From VXMO01 sp965205915 (GTDB lineage Bacteria > Chloroflexota > Dehalococcoidia > UBA6926), in assembly GCA_965205915.1 (NCBI GenBank), contig OZ242191.1, forward strand, positions 1,488,001 to 1,552,000: 64,000 nt of DNA. The letters are read 5' to 3'. Position 1 is the first letter of the stretch, and each line of letters opens with the position of its first letter. Positions 8,678 through 17,522 of the stretch are shown here, piece by piece. The translations under genes were made by a program, and so were the position numbers. The notes beneath the pieces were generated by a model, which saw only the letters and a list, made by a program, of their open reading frames with translations, ran no database searches and was not told the origin of the DNA.

Positions 8678-9550
8678 CTATTCGTTTGTGGATAATGTGC
8701 GCACAAGCCAGTTTATCCACATCGAACGAACAGAGGCGCGGGCGAGTGGAGCGGAGTGAAAGCCCCGCGGCGCAAGAATGAGTTCTTTGGGGCCGGTGAA
8801 CTTCTGGTAGAGAATCTCGCTAGCCATAGCCGGCACCGACTTATCGCCCTCGCAATGGAAGAAGAGCGCCGGGCGGGGGGGAACATCCAGGATCGCGACG
8901 CCCACCTGCCCCATCCCCCATGTCTGCAGCGTCTCGCTCCAGCGCACGCGCAGTTCATAGCCGCGAATTCGGCTCCATGCGCGCGAAAATGTCCGCATAG
9001 CCAGCCCATTGATCCATGGCAGCGCGCCATCGCGCGGGTACACGCGCAAATCAGGCGGCTCGCCCGCCCGCCCCGGCTTCCGGCTCCCAAGCGTCCGACG
9101 ATAAAACCCCTCCGCCGCCCCCGGCTCTTCGCGGGGGATGATGCCGGACGTTGAGGAGCAAACAAGCGCGGCAAAGCCGTCCCAATTCGCGCAGGCAAGG
9201 ATGGCATCCCGCGCGCCTGAACTATGGCCGACGATGCCGACGCGCGCGGCATCCACGCCGTCCTGCTCGCCAAGGAATTGGACTGCGGCCCGCACGTCCG
9301 CCGATGAATCGCCTGTGTACGCGCCGGTGCTGCGCCCGTGTCCGCGCTCATCAAAGGTGAGCGCGACGACTCCCCGGCGGGCAAGGTCGCGCGCCCCACC
9401 CCGCATCGCTCCCTGCCCGGAACCGAGGCCATGCACAAGCACCGCGGCGGGACGCGGCTCAACGCCCTCCGCGTCGCCTGGCGAATAGAGACGCCCCGCG
9501 AGGGTCTCCTCCCCGCTCCGGAAGCTCACATCCTCACGACGGATTCGCAT
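8678..9550 (-). CDS. Alpha/beta hydrolase
   Basis: A 290-residue alpha/beta-hydrolase-fold protein. HGLGSGQGAM is the oxyanion-hole strand (about residue 40), FDERGHGRS follows, GHSSGA (about residues 108-113) is the nucleophile elbow, and the histidine lies in GFHSAP near residue 264; EGDK near 235 supplies the likely acid. The N-terminal VSFRSGEETLAGRLY is typical of dienelactone hydrolase/acyl-peptidase-like esterases. Substrate unknown. The first 55 codons exist a second time at 11359-11523, across an inserted two-gene cassette, so the present upstream DNA is probably not the ancestral one. Confidence 0.85.
   Translation of the reverse strand: MRIRREDVSFRSGEETLAGRLYSPGDAEGVEPRPAAVLVHGLGSGQGAMRGGARDLARRGVVALTFDERGHGRSTGAYTGDSSADVRAAVQFLGEQDGVDAARVGIVGHSSGARDAILACANWDGFAALVCSSTSGIIPREEPGAAEGFYRRTLGSRKPGRAGEPPDLRVYPRDGALPWINGLAMRTFSRAWSRIRGYELRVRWSETLQTWGMGQVGVAILDVPPRPALFFHCEGDKSVPAMASEILYQKFTGPKELILAPRGFHSAPLARASVRSMWINWLVRTLSTNE
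9386..9550 (-). repeat. Direct repeat, copy 1 (hydrolase 5' end)
   Basis: These 165 bases are the first 55 codons of the intact hydrolase gene. They match 11359-11523 without gaps. I count about 15 differences, nine of them clustered in the first 20 bases of the gene. Confidence 0.9.
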
Positions 9551-9628
9551 AAGACCATCCTACCGAACTCGCTGCCAGCGCCCTTCGATATGACCCTGGA
9601 GGACGGCTGTTGAGCGCGTTGGTGAGAG

Positions 9629-9634
9629 TATAAT
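9629..9634 (+). promoter_or_regulatory. -10 box TATAAT for the DUF4365 cassette
   Basis: A perfect TATAAT lies 32 bases before the ATG at 9667. A TTGAGC at 9610 is only 13 bases ahead, so the -35 is uncertain. The promoter belongs to the cassette, outside the flanking repeat. Confidence 0.45.
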
Positions 9635-9666
9635 GTTCGCTCAGAGGAAGTAAGAAGGCGTCCTGC

Positions 9667-10166
9667 ATGACAAATGAACTGCTTTCAGTCGCTGATCAGG
9701 AAGAAGCGTTGTCACGAGCATATGCCCGTGCCATTGCGGCTAGAGCGGGCTATACCACAGCGGACTACGACTATGACCGAACTGGAGTCGACCTCAGAAT
9801 TCAGTCCGGTGGGCTAATGCGACCAGCAATTGAAGTTCAATTGAAAGCCACCGTTAGTCTGAATGACCCGACGGATGGCCACTACCATTTTCCTTTGAAA
9901 CGAAAAAACTATGATGAGTTGATTGAGTTGACGCAGGTGCCCAGAATTCTATTGGTGTTGGATCTTCCGCGGGATCGGGGCGAGTGGATGACGGTTCGGC
10001 TGACCACCTCATTATCAGAGGGCGTGCGTACTGGCTAAATCTAAGAGACTATGGCGAGACGACCAATGTCTCCTCAGTGACCGTCAGGATACCTGAGACA
10101 AATGTCTTTGACATTGAGAGTCTGCGCTATCTCATGGAGCAGTCGAGAAAGGGCGTCATCCAGTGA
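9667..10166 (+). pseudogene. DUF4365 domain protein, broken by one frameshift
   Basis: The first frame (9667-10038) encodes a DUF4365 N-terminus with TGVDLRI and IEVQLKA, a D...ExQxK pattern like PD-(D/E)XK nucleases. The second frame carries the rest: LIIRGRAYWLNLRDYGE, then SSVTVRIPETNVFD and LRYLME, the normal end of this family ending at 10166. The frames must join near 9993-10000, where one base seems lost in GACGGTTCGG. Joined, the protein would be about 166 residues, the family length. GAAGG before the ATG serves as ribosome site. It is coupled to the next gene by a GTGA overlap. The lesion could be real inactivation or a sequence error. Confidence 0.8.
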
Positions 10167-11314
10167 GAGGCAACATTGAGGACAATGAAGCTCTTTCGGC
10201 CGTTTCACCTGCCGCTCTTTCTGCTTACGCTCGTTTTCGGGGATGGGTGAAAACCGAAGAGTTTGGTGAACATTCTGACATTTACAGCTCAGGAGACTTG
10301 CCGGAGATAATCCTACCTAGAACCCAAGCGTTGGGTGATTATGCGCAAGTTGTGTCCCGCCTCATCTCTGTATTCGCTCGAACCTCAGATATGGATGAAA
10401 CTGCCCTCTATAGGCATCTGTCGACTGCAGATCGTGACGTCGTTCGTTTGCGAGTTACCGACCGTGAAGGCAACGGGAGCATACCGGCAACAGCGGCATG
10501 GAGTCTGATGTCTGGGGCACAAGAACTTATATTGGCCGCCGCGTGTTTCTTTTTTGAGCCTCGACCTGTTTACCGAGCCGGCGCGAACCGCGAAGCTAAC
10601 GAGTACTTTAATGAAGTTCGTTTCGGCCAGACGGAACAAGGGAGCTTCGTGTTGACGATGCTCGGCCCCGTTGTGCCACCAAGAATTCAGCCCCTTCTAT
10701 CTGACGATATGGAACCCGACGATGCCCCCCTAGGCCGAAGAATGACCAAGCAACTTCAAACGGCCCTTGAGGCGGTGCGCATCGCAACAGAGAGCGTCGT
10801 CAGCGGAGGAACGGACAATGCTTTTGTCACGGCAGTTTCTGCCGGGGTAAGCGCCAATCTTTGCGAAGCAATTACCAAACTAGTGGAACCCTTCTCCACC
10901 GTAGATGCAACTATTGCGTGGGCCCTGACACGTCCAGCAGATCCCCTCCACAACAGTTTCCGATTTGCGAAGTCGGACGCGGCCATTCTGAAAGAGGCTG
11001 CAAGATCACTGCGGGCCCGAGCGCCTCGGCCAGATGTCCGGTTGTTTGGATTTGTTCAACGTGTCAAGCGAGACCAAGACGAGGTTGAAGGCACGATTAC
11101 CCTGAAAGCATCACTGGACGGCAAAAGTCAGTCAGTAACAGCAGTACTGGACCAGTCGACATACGAACTGGCGGTGCAGGCGCATCGTGATCGTTCCGCC
11201 ATCGTCATGGAAGGTGACTTGGAAGCTGTAGGCCAACGCTGGCAGTTCCACAATGGGCAGATTATGGCTGTAATTGCCAACACAGTGGGCGAAGACGAGG
11301 AAGAAAGCGATTAG
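10163..11314 (+). CDS. Uncharacterised protein partnered with DUF4365
   Basis: A 383-residue protein I do not recognise. It starts with GTG at 10163 inside the stop of the DUF4365 gene (GTGA), so the two are translationally coupled. No signal peptide or membrane span is visible. The middle is helical and acidic; the C-terminal 100 residues (from about 275) look like a beta-rich domain with LFGFVQRVKRDQDEVEGTI, TLKASLDGKSQSV and GDLEAVGQRWQFHN. Base composition is clearly less G+C rich than gnd-zwf next to it. With DUF4365 having a nuclease-like signature, a defence-type pair is a reasonable guess, not shown. Confidence 0.75.
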   Translation: MRGNIEDNEALSAVSPAALSAYARFRGWVKTEEFGEHSDIYSSGDLPEIILPRTQALGDYAQVVSRLISVFARTSDMDETALYRHLSTADRDVVRLRVTDREGNGSIPATAAWSLMSGAQELILAAACFFFEPRPVYRAGANREANEYFNEVRFGQTEQGSFVLTMLGPVVPPRIQPLLSDDMEPDDAPLGRRMTKQLQTALEAVRIATESVVSGGTDNAFVTAVSAGVSANLCEAITKLVEPFSTVDATIAWALTRPADPLHNSFRFAKSDAAILKEAARSLRARAPRPDVRLFGFVQRVKRDQDEVEGTITLKASLDGKSQSVTAVLDQSTYELAVQAHRDRSAIVMEGDLEAVGQRWQFHNGQIMAVIANTVGEDEEESD

Positions 11315-11358
11315 CTGATCGCCTGCGTCGCAGGCAAATTGGCTAAGTATTGAGCTGA

Positions 11359-11523
11359 GTCGCGTGCCCCACCCCGCATCGCTCCCTGCCCGGAACCGAG
11401 GCCATGCACAAGCACTGCGGCGGGACGCGGCTCAGCGCCCTCCGCGTCGCCTGGCGCATAGAGACGCCCCGCTAGGGTCTCCTCCCCGCTCCGAAAGCTC
11501 ACATCATTAATGTTGACGCGCAT
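11359..11523 (-). pseudogene. Truncated 5' copy of the alpha/beta hydrolase gene
   Basis: This copy starts at an ATG at 11523 and stays in frame for 55 codons (VSFRSGEETLAGRLYAPGD, HGLGSGQGAM), then diverges and stops at 11311. It is the far copy of the 165-bp direct repeat and keeps the position next to the gnd promoter region, so it probably marks the original site of the hydrolase start. Confidence 0.85.
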
Positions 11524-11613
11524 GAATCTATGGTAATGGCCCAATGCCGCCCGTCTATGAATTGGGACTAGAATAGGGACAAGTGAAGAGGTGGCCTTAT
11601 GAGGGGAGAGCCA

Positions 11614-12525
11614 ATGGAAATTGGAATGATCGGCCTGGGGCGGATGGGCGGCAACATGACCCGGCGGCTCATCAACAAGGGACACCGTGTCGTCGCCTTT
11701 GATTTCAACCAGGAAGCTGTCAGCGCCGCCGCCGATGCGGGTGCCGTCGCCTCAACGTCAGTGGAGGACATGGTCTCCCGGCTTTCCGCCCCCCGCGCCG
11801 TGTGGATCATGGTGCCATCCGGCGATCCAACGGAGCAGACAATCAACGCCGTCGCTGAATTACTGAGTTCCGGCGACACGATTATCGATGGCGGAAACTC
11901 CAACTACCACGAGACGCAGCGCCGCGCCGCCTCAGTGGCAGAGCGCGGCATCACCATGCTCGATTGCGGCACAAGCGGCGGCATCTGGGGCCTCACGGAG
12001 GGCTACAGCATGATGGTCGGTGGCGACGTCGACGCCTACAAACGCCTTGAGCCGATATTCCAGGCGCTCGCCCCATCGGAGACCGAGGGCCTCGGCCACG
12101 TCGGCCCCGCCGGCTCGGGCCACTACGTCAAGATGATCCATAACGGCATCGAGTACGGCATGATGCAGGCCTTTGCCGAGGGCTTTGAGATTCTCAAGGC
12201 CAAGGAAGAGTTTGAACTTGATTTACACAACGTAGGCCGCATTTGGCAACACGGCAGCGTCGTCCGCTCTTGGCTCCTTGATCTCGCCGTTTCGGCGCTG
12301 GAAAAGGATCCCGGCCTGGATGAAATCATGGGCCACGTCTCAGACTCCGGCGAGGGTCGCTGGACCATTCAGGAGGCCATCGACCTCGATGTGCCCGCCC
12401 ACGTCATCACCACGGCCCTCTTCACACGATTCCGCTCCCGCATGAGCAACACGTTCGCTGACAGGATGTTGGCCGCGCTGCGGAACGAGTTCGGCGGCCA
12501 CGCCGTTGTGAGGTCCGATTCCTGA
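11614..12525 (+). CDS. gnd: 6-phosphogluconate dehydrogenase, short decarboxylating type
   Basis: Oxidises 6-phosphogluconate to ribulose 5-phosphate and CO2. This is the short (about 300-residue) GntZ/YqeC-like form, often NAD-dependent; length here is 303. It shows the Rossmann motif GLGRMGGNM (residues 7-15), DGGNSNYHET, the substrate motif CGTSGGIWGL, the catalytic lysine region HYVKMIHNGIEYGMM, and the C-terminal RFRSR. The start at ATG 11614 follows GGGGAGAG by five bases; an upstream ATG at 11599 is less well placed. A possible -10 (TAGAAT, 11569-11574) lies ahead. It is first of gnd-zwf-pgl, with the stop and next start sharing TGATG. Confidence 0.93.
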   Translation: MEIGMIGLGRMGGNMTRRLINKGHRVVAFDFNQEAVSAAADAGAVASTSVEDMVSRLSAPRAVWIMVPSGDPTEQTINAVAELLSSGDTIIDGGNSNYHETQRRAASVAERGITMLDCGTSGGIWGLTEGYSMMVGGDVDAYKRLEPIFQALAPSETEGLGHVGPAGSGHYVKMIHNGIEYGMMQAFAEGFEILKAKEEFELDLHNVGRIWQHGSVVRSWLLDLAVSALEKDPGLDEIMGHVSDSGEGRWTIQEAIDLDVPAHVITTALFTRFRSRMSNTFADRMLAALRNEFGGHAVVRSDS

Positions 12526-14054
12526 TGACCATGTTCGCGCCGGCCTCTGCGGATCACCCCGCCGGCACAGACGATCCGATCACCACGATAGTGATCGCCG
12601 GCGCGACGGGCGATCTCGCGCAACGCAAGCTACTGCCTGCGCTCTATCACCTTTGGCTCAAGGGGCGGCTAGCGCCAAACGTGCCAATAGTCGGGTTTTC
12701 GCGCGCCATGATGACGTCGGACGAGTTCCGCGAATTCATGTGGCGGGGCATCCAGGAGATCGGCGGCCTTGAGCCGAGACGCGAGGAGTGGGACGCCTTC
12801 GCCCCGCGCTTGAGCTATTTCGGCGGAGACCTCGCCAGCACGGACGATGTGGGCGTCCTGCGCGTCCACATCGAGGAGCTTGAAGGTGGCGATCCCAAGG
12901 CCAACCGCCTCTTCTACCTCTCCATAACCCCGGCAATCTTTGGCGCGGCCGTGTCCAGCCTGGGCGCCTGCGGACTGGTGGAGGAGACGCCTGAGAGCGG
13001 CTGGCGGCGTGTCGTCATCGAAAAGCCGTTTGGGCGTGACCTCGTAACTGCGCATGCGCTCAACTCCTCTATCCACCGCGTCTTTCATGAGGAGCAGGTC
13101 TATCGCATCGACCACTATCTCGGCAAGGAGACCGTGCAAAACCTGCTGGTCTTGCGATTTGCCAACGCGATCTTCGAGCCGATCTGGAATCGCAACTACG
13201 TGGACAATGTTCAAATCACGGTGGCGGAGTCCGTGGACGTGGGCGAGCGCGCCGGCTACTACGATCAGTTCGGCGTCGTCCGTGACATGATCCAGAATCA
13301 CCTTTTGCAAGTGCTCGCTCTTGTCACGATGGAGCCGCCGGTCACTCTTGAGGCCGACTCCCTGCGCAACAAAAAGGTGGAGGCGCTGCGAGCAATTCGG
13401 CCCTGGACAGCCATTGAGGCCGCGCGCAATGCCGTGCGTGCTCAATACATCGGCTACCGGGACGCGCAGGGTGTCGATCCCCATTCCGCAACACCTACCT
13501 ACGCCGCCATGCGCCTCTATCTCGATAATTGGCGATGGCAGGGCGTTCCGTTCTATCTCCGCTCCGGCAAGGCATTGGCGCGAAAATCCTCCGAGATCGC
13601 CATCGAGTTCCGCGCCCCGCCGCACCGCATCTTCCCCGCCAACCCCATGTGGGGACCGTTGGCGAACATCCTGACCCTCCGGCTACAGCCTGACGAGGGC
13701 GTTCACCTGCGATTCGCCGCCAAGCTGCCCGATGAGGGCATGGCTGTTCGGCCCGTGCATATGGACTTTCACTACGGCACAGAGTTCGGGACGGACGATC
13801 TGCCCGAAGCATACGAACGCCTGCTACAGGACGCGCTGGAAGGCGATGCCTCCCTTTTCATCCGCAGCGACCACATCGAGGAGGCGTGGAAGATCGTCGA
13901 TCCCCTGCTTGAGGCGTGGGAAGACTCCATCTCCCACCCCGTGCAATGGTACGAGCCGGGCTCATGGGGGCCCGACACAGCTGACGCGCTGCTATCCCAG
14001 GACGGGCGCTCATGGGCGACCGTCGGTGACAGGCATGGACGAATCAGCGACTGA
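12525..14054 (+). CDS. zwf: Glucose-6-phosphate 1-dehydrogenase
   Basis: Catalyses the first oxidative step of the pentose phosphate pathway. The 509 residues include the coenzyme motif GATGDLAQRKLLPALY (residues 26-41), the VIEKPFG strand, the active-site RIDHYLGKE (about residues 194-202) and the C-terminal substrate region RSGKALARKSSEI. The start codon overlaps the gnd stop by one base, showing coupling. The next gene, pgl, begins inside the last 20 bases of zwf, so the three enzymes of the oxidative branch are made together. Confidence 0.95.
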   Translation: MTMFAPASADHPAGTDDPITTIVIAGATGDLAQRKLLPALYHLWLKGRLAPNVPIVGFSRAMMTSDEFREFMWRGIQEIGGLEPRREEWDAFAPRLSYFGGDLASTDDVGVLRVHIEELEGGDPKANRLFYLSITPAIFGAAVSSLGACGLVEETPESGWRRVVIEKPFGRDLVTAHALNSSIHRVFHEEQVYRIDHYLGKETVQNLLVLRFANAIFEPIWNRNYVDNVQITVAESVDVGERAGYYDQFGVVRDMIQNHLLQVLALVTMEPPVTLEADSLRNKKVEALRAIRPWTAIEAARNAVRAQYIGYRDAQGVDPHSATPTYAAMRLYLDNWRWQGVPFYLRSGKALARKSSEIAIEFRAPPHRIFPANPMWGPLANILTLRLQPDEGVHLRFAAKLPDEGMAVRPVHMDFHYGTEFGTDDLPEAYERLLQDALEGDASLFIRSDHIEEAWKIVDPLLEAWEDSISHPVQWYEPGSWGPDTADALLSQDGRSWATVGDRHGRISD

Positions 14055-14790
14055 CACCGAAATAGCAATCCTGCCCGATGAGCGATCCGTCGCTCTGGCC
14101 GCGGCGAACGTCATTGTCGCCTGGTCTGAGACGTTGGACGAGGAGGACTTCTCCATCGCCCTCGCGGGAGGCTCAACCCCCCGCCTCCTTTATCAAACAT
14201 TGGCGCGCGAGCCGTACCTCTCACGGATCAACTGGGAACGCTGGCATGTGTGGTGGGGCGATGAGCGCGCCGTGCCCCCGGATGCGCCGGAGAGCAACTA
14301 CGTCATGGCCAAAGAGGCGCTCCTTGATCACGTTCCAATCCCCATGGACCACGTTCACCGCATCCATGGCGAACTCGGCGCGCTGGCTGCCGCACTTGCA
14401 TACGAGGACGAGCTCCGCGACCACTTTGGCGCGCCCATGCCGCAATTTGACCTCATCCTGCTTGGCATCGGCGAGGACGGACACACGGCCTCCCTCTTTC
14501 CGGGCACGGAGGCGCTGCAAGAATCGCCGCGGTCCGTCGTGCCCGGCATCGCTCCGCGTCCGCCGCATGACCGTGTGACGCTCACTTTTCCAGCCATCAA
14601 CGCGGCGGAGCGCGTCCTCTTTATCGTGACCGGCCGTGACAAGGCGTATGCGCTGCGCAGGGTTATCGCCGCGGATCAGGAGGACACCCACCGCCCGCCC
14701 GCCGCGTTGATCCGTCCGGTCAGCGGCTCCGCGCAATTCCTGGTGGATGAGGCAGCCGCGCTGTTCCTGACCGCCGCGCGGGCCCAATAG
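14035..14790 (+). CDS. pgl: 6-phosphogluconolactonase
   Basis: Hydrolyses 6-phosphogluconolactone, the product of Zwf, so the operon holds the full oxidative branch. The 251 residues show ALAGGSTPRLLY, the signature WHVWWGDERAVPPDAPESNY and LLGIGEDGHTASLFP, all characteristic of the Pgl/NagB superfamily. The frame is open far upstream, but the ATG at 14035 gives the standard N-terminus and overlaps zwf by 20 bases. No separate promoter is visible. Confidence 0.93.
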   Translation: MDESATDTEIAILPDERSVALAAANVIVAWSETLDEEDFSIALAGGSTPRLLYQTLAREPYLSRINWERWHVWWGDERAVPPDAPESNYVMAKEALLDHVPIPMDHVHRIHGELGALAAALAYEDELRDHFGAPMPQFDLILLGIGEDGHTASLFPGTEALQESPRSVVPGIAPRPPHDRVTLTFPAINAAERVLFIVTGRDKAYALRRVIAADQEDTHRPPAALIRPVSGSAQFLVDEAAALFLTAARAQ

Positions 14791-14817
14791 AATCAGCGTC
14801 AATCATGGAATTACACG

Positions 14818-14823
14818 TATAGT
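14818..14823 (+). promoter_or_regulatory. -10 box placed for a leaderless GH15 transcript
   Basis: TATAGT ends six bases before the ATG at 14830, and there is no Shine-Dalgarno sequence between them. A transcript starting at the usual distance would begin at the start codon. A -35 hexamer is not clear. Confidence 0.4.
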
Positions 14824-14829
14824 TCGACA

Positions 14830-16761
14830 ATGACAACCAACACAAACGGCTACAAGAACATCGGTGATTACGGCCTTATTGGCGACCGGCACTCTGCCGC
14901 GCTCGTCGGCATCGACGGCTCCATAGATTGGTGCGCCTTCCCCCGCTTTGACTCCCCCAGCGTCTTCGCGGCGATTCTGGACAGCGAGAAGGGTGGCCGT
15001 TTCGCAGTCACGCCGTCCGAGGTCTACACGGGCGGTCAACGCTATCTGCCGGATTCCAATGTCCTGGAGACGCAATTCGTTACTCGCACCGGCTCATCCA
15101 CCCTAACGGACTTCATGCCATTCTTCCGCCGACCTGATCGCTCATGGGTCGCGCACGGATGCATCATTCGCGTGCTGCGCTGCAATTCGGGCGACATCAC
15201 CATGCGCATCGCCTATGAGCCGAAGCCGGACTACGGTCGCGGATCCGAAGCATTGCGGGAGCGCAACGGCACGCTGGTCGTCAAGGACGGGGACTATGAG
15301 CTGATCCTGGAAACCACGCTGCCACTAACGATCAACGAGTCGGGCGATGGCGCCTACGCCGAGGTCTTGTTAAAGGAAGGCATGGAGGCCGTCTTTGTCG
15401 TGAGGCACGTCGTGGAGGGCCACGAGGAGGCAATACCCTCCGCCCTCGCCTCGGCCATGCCGCACGAGCTTCTCACACTGACTGACGCGTACTGGCGCAA
15501 CCTGTCGATGAGCATCGCCTACAATGGGCAGTATCGCGATATGGTCGTGCGTTCGTATCTCGTGCTGCACTTGCTCGTGTACGTGCCCACCGGCGCAATC
15601 GTCGCCGCCCCCACGACCTCTCTGCCGGAGTGGATCGGAGGCAGCCGCAACTGGGACTACCGATTTACCTGGTTACGCGATGCCTCCTTCACGATCGATG
15701 CCTTGATGCACCTCGGCCACACCCACGAAGCCCGTGAGTTCTTCGATTGGTTGGCGCAGGCGTGCGGCCTCAGCGACGACCGCCTCGAATGGGAAATCGA
15801 CGGCGAGGATGACCACCTGCATATCCTCTATCGCATCGATGGCGATACTGACCCAACGGAGGAAGAGTTGCCCCACCTCGAAGGTTATCGAGGCTCCGGC
15901 CCCGTTCGCATCGGCAACGGCGCGTATGACCAGATTCAGCAGGACGTCTACGGGGAGCTCCTCGCCAGCGCCCACCTGTTGGCCACGCATGGCGAGGAAG
16001 TGACGGACGGCCACTGGGACGTCGTCAAGACCCTCGCCAACCTGGCAGCAAAGGAATGGCGGGAACCGGACAGCGGCATCTGGGAGGTGCGCGGCGGGCC
16101 GTTCCACTTCGTCACATCCAACGCCCTCTGCTGGGTGGCCCTGGATCGGGCGATTAAGCTGGGCGAGATGTACGTGCCGGACGACCCGGACATCGAATAC
16201 TGGCGCACGGAAGCGGAAGCGATCCGGGAGGACGTGCTGGAAAACGGCTGGAGCGAGGACAAGAAAGCCTTCGTTCAGCATTACGACTCCGGCGCGATGG
16301 ACGCCGGCCTCTTGCTTCTTCCACTCATGGGATTCATCGAATTCGACGACCCGAAGTTTGTCTCGACGCTTGAGCGGATCGAGATGGAACTGCGTGAGGG
16401 CCCCTTCGTCAAGCGTTACCGAACAGAGGAGACGGATGATGGCGTGTTCGGCCCGGAAGGCGCGTTCACGCTATGTAGCTTCTGGCTCGTGCAGGTGCTC
16501 AACCACGTCGGCCGGCGAGCCGAGGCGCAGCGCATCTTCTCTCAGCTCTTGACCTACGCGAACCACCTCGGCCTCTTCGCGGAGATGATCGATCCCCGCA
16601 GCGGTCTCGCCTTGGGCAACTTCCCGCAGGCGTTCACACACATCGGCCTCATCCTCGCCGCGCTTGAATGCACCTGGCACCAGGAGGACCCGGAGGAGGG
16701 CGAACACCAGGAGCACCACGCCCACGCCACCCACGCAGACCACGACCACCACGGAGACTAG
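14830..16761 (+). CDS. Glycoside hydrolase family 15 (glucoamylase/trehalase-like)
   Basis: A 643-residue GH15 enzyme. The N-terminal domain begins YGLIGDRHSAALVGIDGSIDW, the standard start of bacterial GH15 trehalase or glucoamylase-like proteins. The catalytic (alpha/alpha)6 barrel includes EWIGGSRNWDYRFTWLRDAS (about residues 255-275) and a later GPEGAFTLCSFWLVQVL region near residue 540 carrying the second acid. The last 20 residues are rich in histidine and acidic residues, which may bind metal or be disordered. It follows pgl by 39 bases and may supply glucose to the upstream pathway; substrate (trehalose, dextrin or glucan) cannot be decided from sequence. Confidence 0.88.
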   Translation: MTTNTNGYKNIGDYGLIGDRHSAALVGIDGSIDWCAFPRFDSPSVFAAILDSEKGGRFAVTPSEVYTGGQRYLPDSNVLETQFVTRTGSSTLTDFMPFFRRPDRSWVAHGCIIRVLRCNSGDITMRIAYEPKPDYGRGSEALRERNGTLVVKDGDYELILETTLPLTINESGDGAYAEVLLKEGMEAVFVVRHVVEGHEEAIPSALASAMPHELLTLTDAYWRNLSMSIAYNGQYRDMVVRSYLVLHLLVYVPTGAIVAAPTTSLPEWIGGSRNWDYRFTWLRDASFTIDALMHLGHTHEAREFFDWLAQACGLSDDRLEWEIDGEDDHLHILYRIDGDTDPTEEELPHLEGYRGSGPVRIGNGAYDQIQQDVYGELLASAHLLATHGEEVTDGHWDVVKTLANLAAKEWREPDSGIWEVRGGPFHFVTSNALCWVALDRAIKLGEMYVPDDPDIEYWRTEAEAIREDVLENGWSEDKKAFVQHYDSGAMDAGLLLLPLMGFIEFDDPKFVSTLERIEMELREGPFVKRYRTEETDDGVFGPEGAFTLCSFWLVQVLNHVGRRAEAQRIFSQLLTYANHLGLFAEMIDPRSGLALGNFPQAFTHIGLILAALECTWHQEDPEEGEHQEHHAHATHADHDHHGD

Positions 16762-16796
16762 CGGGCCGGGGGTTCTGCCATCTGACCGGTTGTCGA

Positions 16797-16802
16797 TATA
16801 AT
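16797..16802 (+). promoter_or_regulatory. -10 box TATAAT directly before vapB, leaderless
   Basis: A perfect TATAAT ends six bases before the ATG at 16809 and no ribosome binding site fits in the gap. This is the expected geometry of a leaderless mRNA. The -35 region is poor. Confidence 0.5.
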
Positions 16803-16808
16803 GTAACT

Positions 16809-17087
16809 ATGCGCACGACACTCAAGATTGATGACGATGTATTGGCGGCAGCTCGGGAGCTTGCCGATCGCGACGGCTGTACCTTGGGCAAAGCCGTCTC
16901 CGAATTGGCGAGGAAGGGTTTCACCGACTCAAAGCCCACGCCCGATACTGCCTCAAAGCCTCCAGCCGACACCAACACAAAGCCCCCAACCGACACCAAA
17001 TTCAAAATCCCCACCTTCGACGTGCCGCCGGACGCTCCGATATTCACCATGGAGGACGTCAAGCGCGCTCTTGAAGATTTCCCGTGA
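16809..17087 (+). CDS. vapB: VapB-like antitoxin
   Basis: A 92-residue antitoxin. The first 40 residues (MRTTLKIDDDVLAAARELAD, then GKAVSELARKG) form a ribbon-helix-helix DNA-binding domain. The remainder is disordered, with three imperfect SKP/TKP-P-DT repeats (about residues 42-66), and ends in FTMEDVKRALEDF, the segment that would bind the toxin. The start at 16809 sits just behind a TATAAT box. It overlaps the PIN toxin gene by four bases (GTGA), the classic TA arrangement, and such antitoxins usually repress their own promoter. Confidence 0.85.
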   Translation: MRTTLKIDDDVLAAARELADRDGCTLGKAVSELARKGFTDSKPTPDTASKPPADTNTKPPTDTKFKIPTFDVPPDAPIFTMEDVKRALEDFP

Positions 17088-17518
17088 TTTCGCTACTCGA
17101 TGTCAATGTACTCTTGGCTCTAATCTGGCCAAATAACGCTCATCACGCGTCAGCAAACGCATGGTTCGCAGAGGTCGAAAGTGACGGTTGGGCCACCTGC
17201 GCTATTACGGAAGCGGGATTTGTGCGAATCTCGTGCAATCCGGCTGTCGTGCAGCGACGAGTCACGCCCAATGAGGCAATTCGTATCCTGCGCGAACTGG
17301 AAACCGACCCACATCACACCTATTTGCCGCTCAACCGCTCCCTCACCCAACTGCCATCGGAGATCCAAAGGCGCCTAACCGGCCCCAGGCAAATAACGGA
17401 TGCCATCCTCCTCGCGGCCGCAATGGACAGCCAATTTCAACTGGCTACGTTCGATACCGGGTTGGCCTCCCTCGTACCGGAGGAGGCCGGCCGTCACCTG
17501 CTCGTCATCCCGGTCTGA
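17084..17518 (+). CDS. vapC: VapC-type PIN-domain ribonuclease toxin
   Basis: A 144-residue PIN-domain protein. The acidic residues of the active site are visible as SLLDVNVLLALI (D5), TEAGFVRI (E about 43), ITDAILLAAA (D about 103) and ATFDTGL (D about 122). It belongs to the TA-system VapC group with a conserved tryptophan/histidine N-terminal region (NNAHHASANAWF). GTG start at 17084 overlaps the antitoxin stop. It would cleave RNA when free of VapB. The broken lipoprotein gene begins five bases after its stop. Confidence 0.88.
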   Translation: MISLLDVNVLLALIWPNNAHHASANAWFAEVESDGWATCAITEAGFVRISCNPAVVQRRVTPNEAIRILRELETDPHHTYLPLNRSLTQLPSEIQRRLTGPRQITDAILLAAAMDSQFQLATFDTGLASLVPEEAGRHLLVIPV

Positions 17519-17522
17519 AGCG

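Noticed and set aside
9386..11523. Insertion sequence with terminal inverted repeats
   Set aside because: The flanks are direct, coding-derived repeats; there are no inverted ends and no transposase frame.
12669..13625. 318-codon minus-strand frame opposite zwf
   Set aside because: Shadow of zwf; no recognisable protein.
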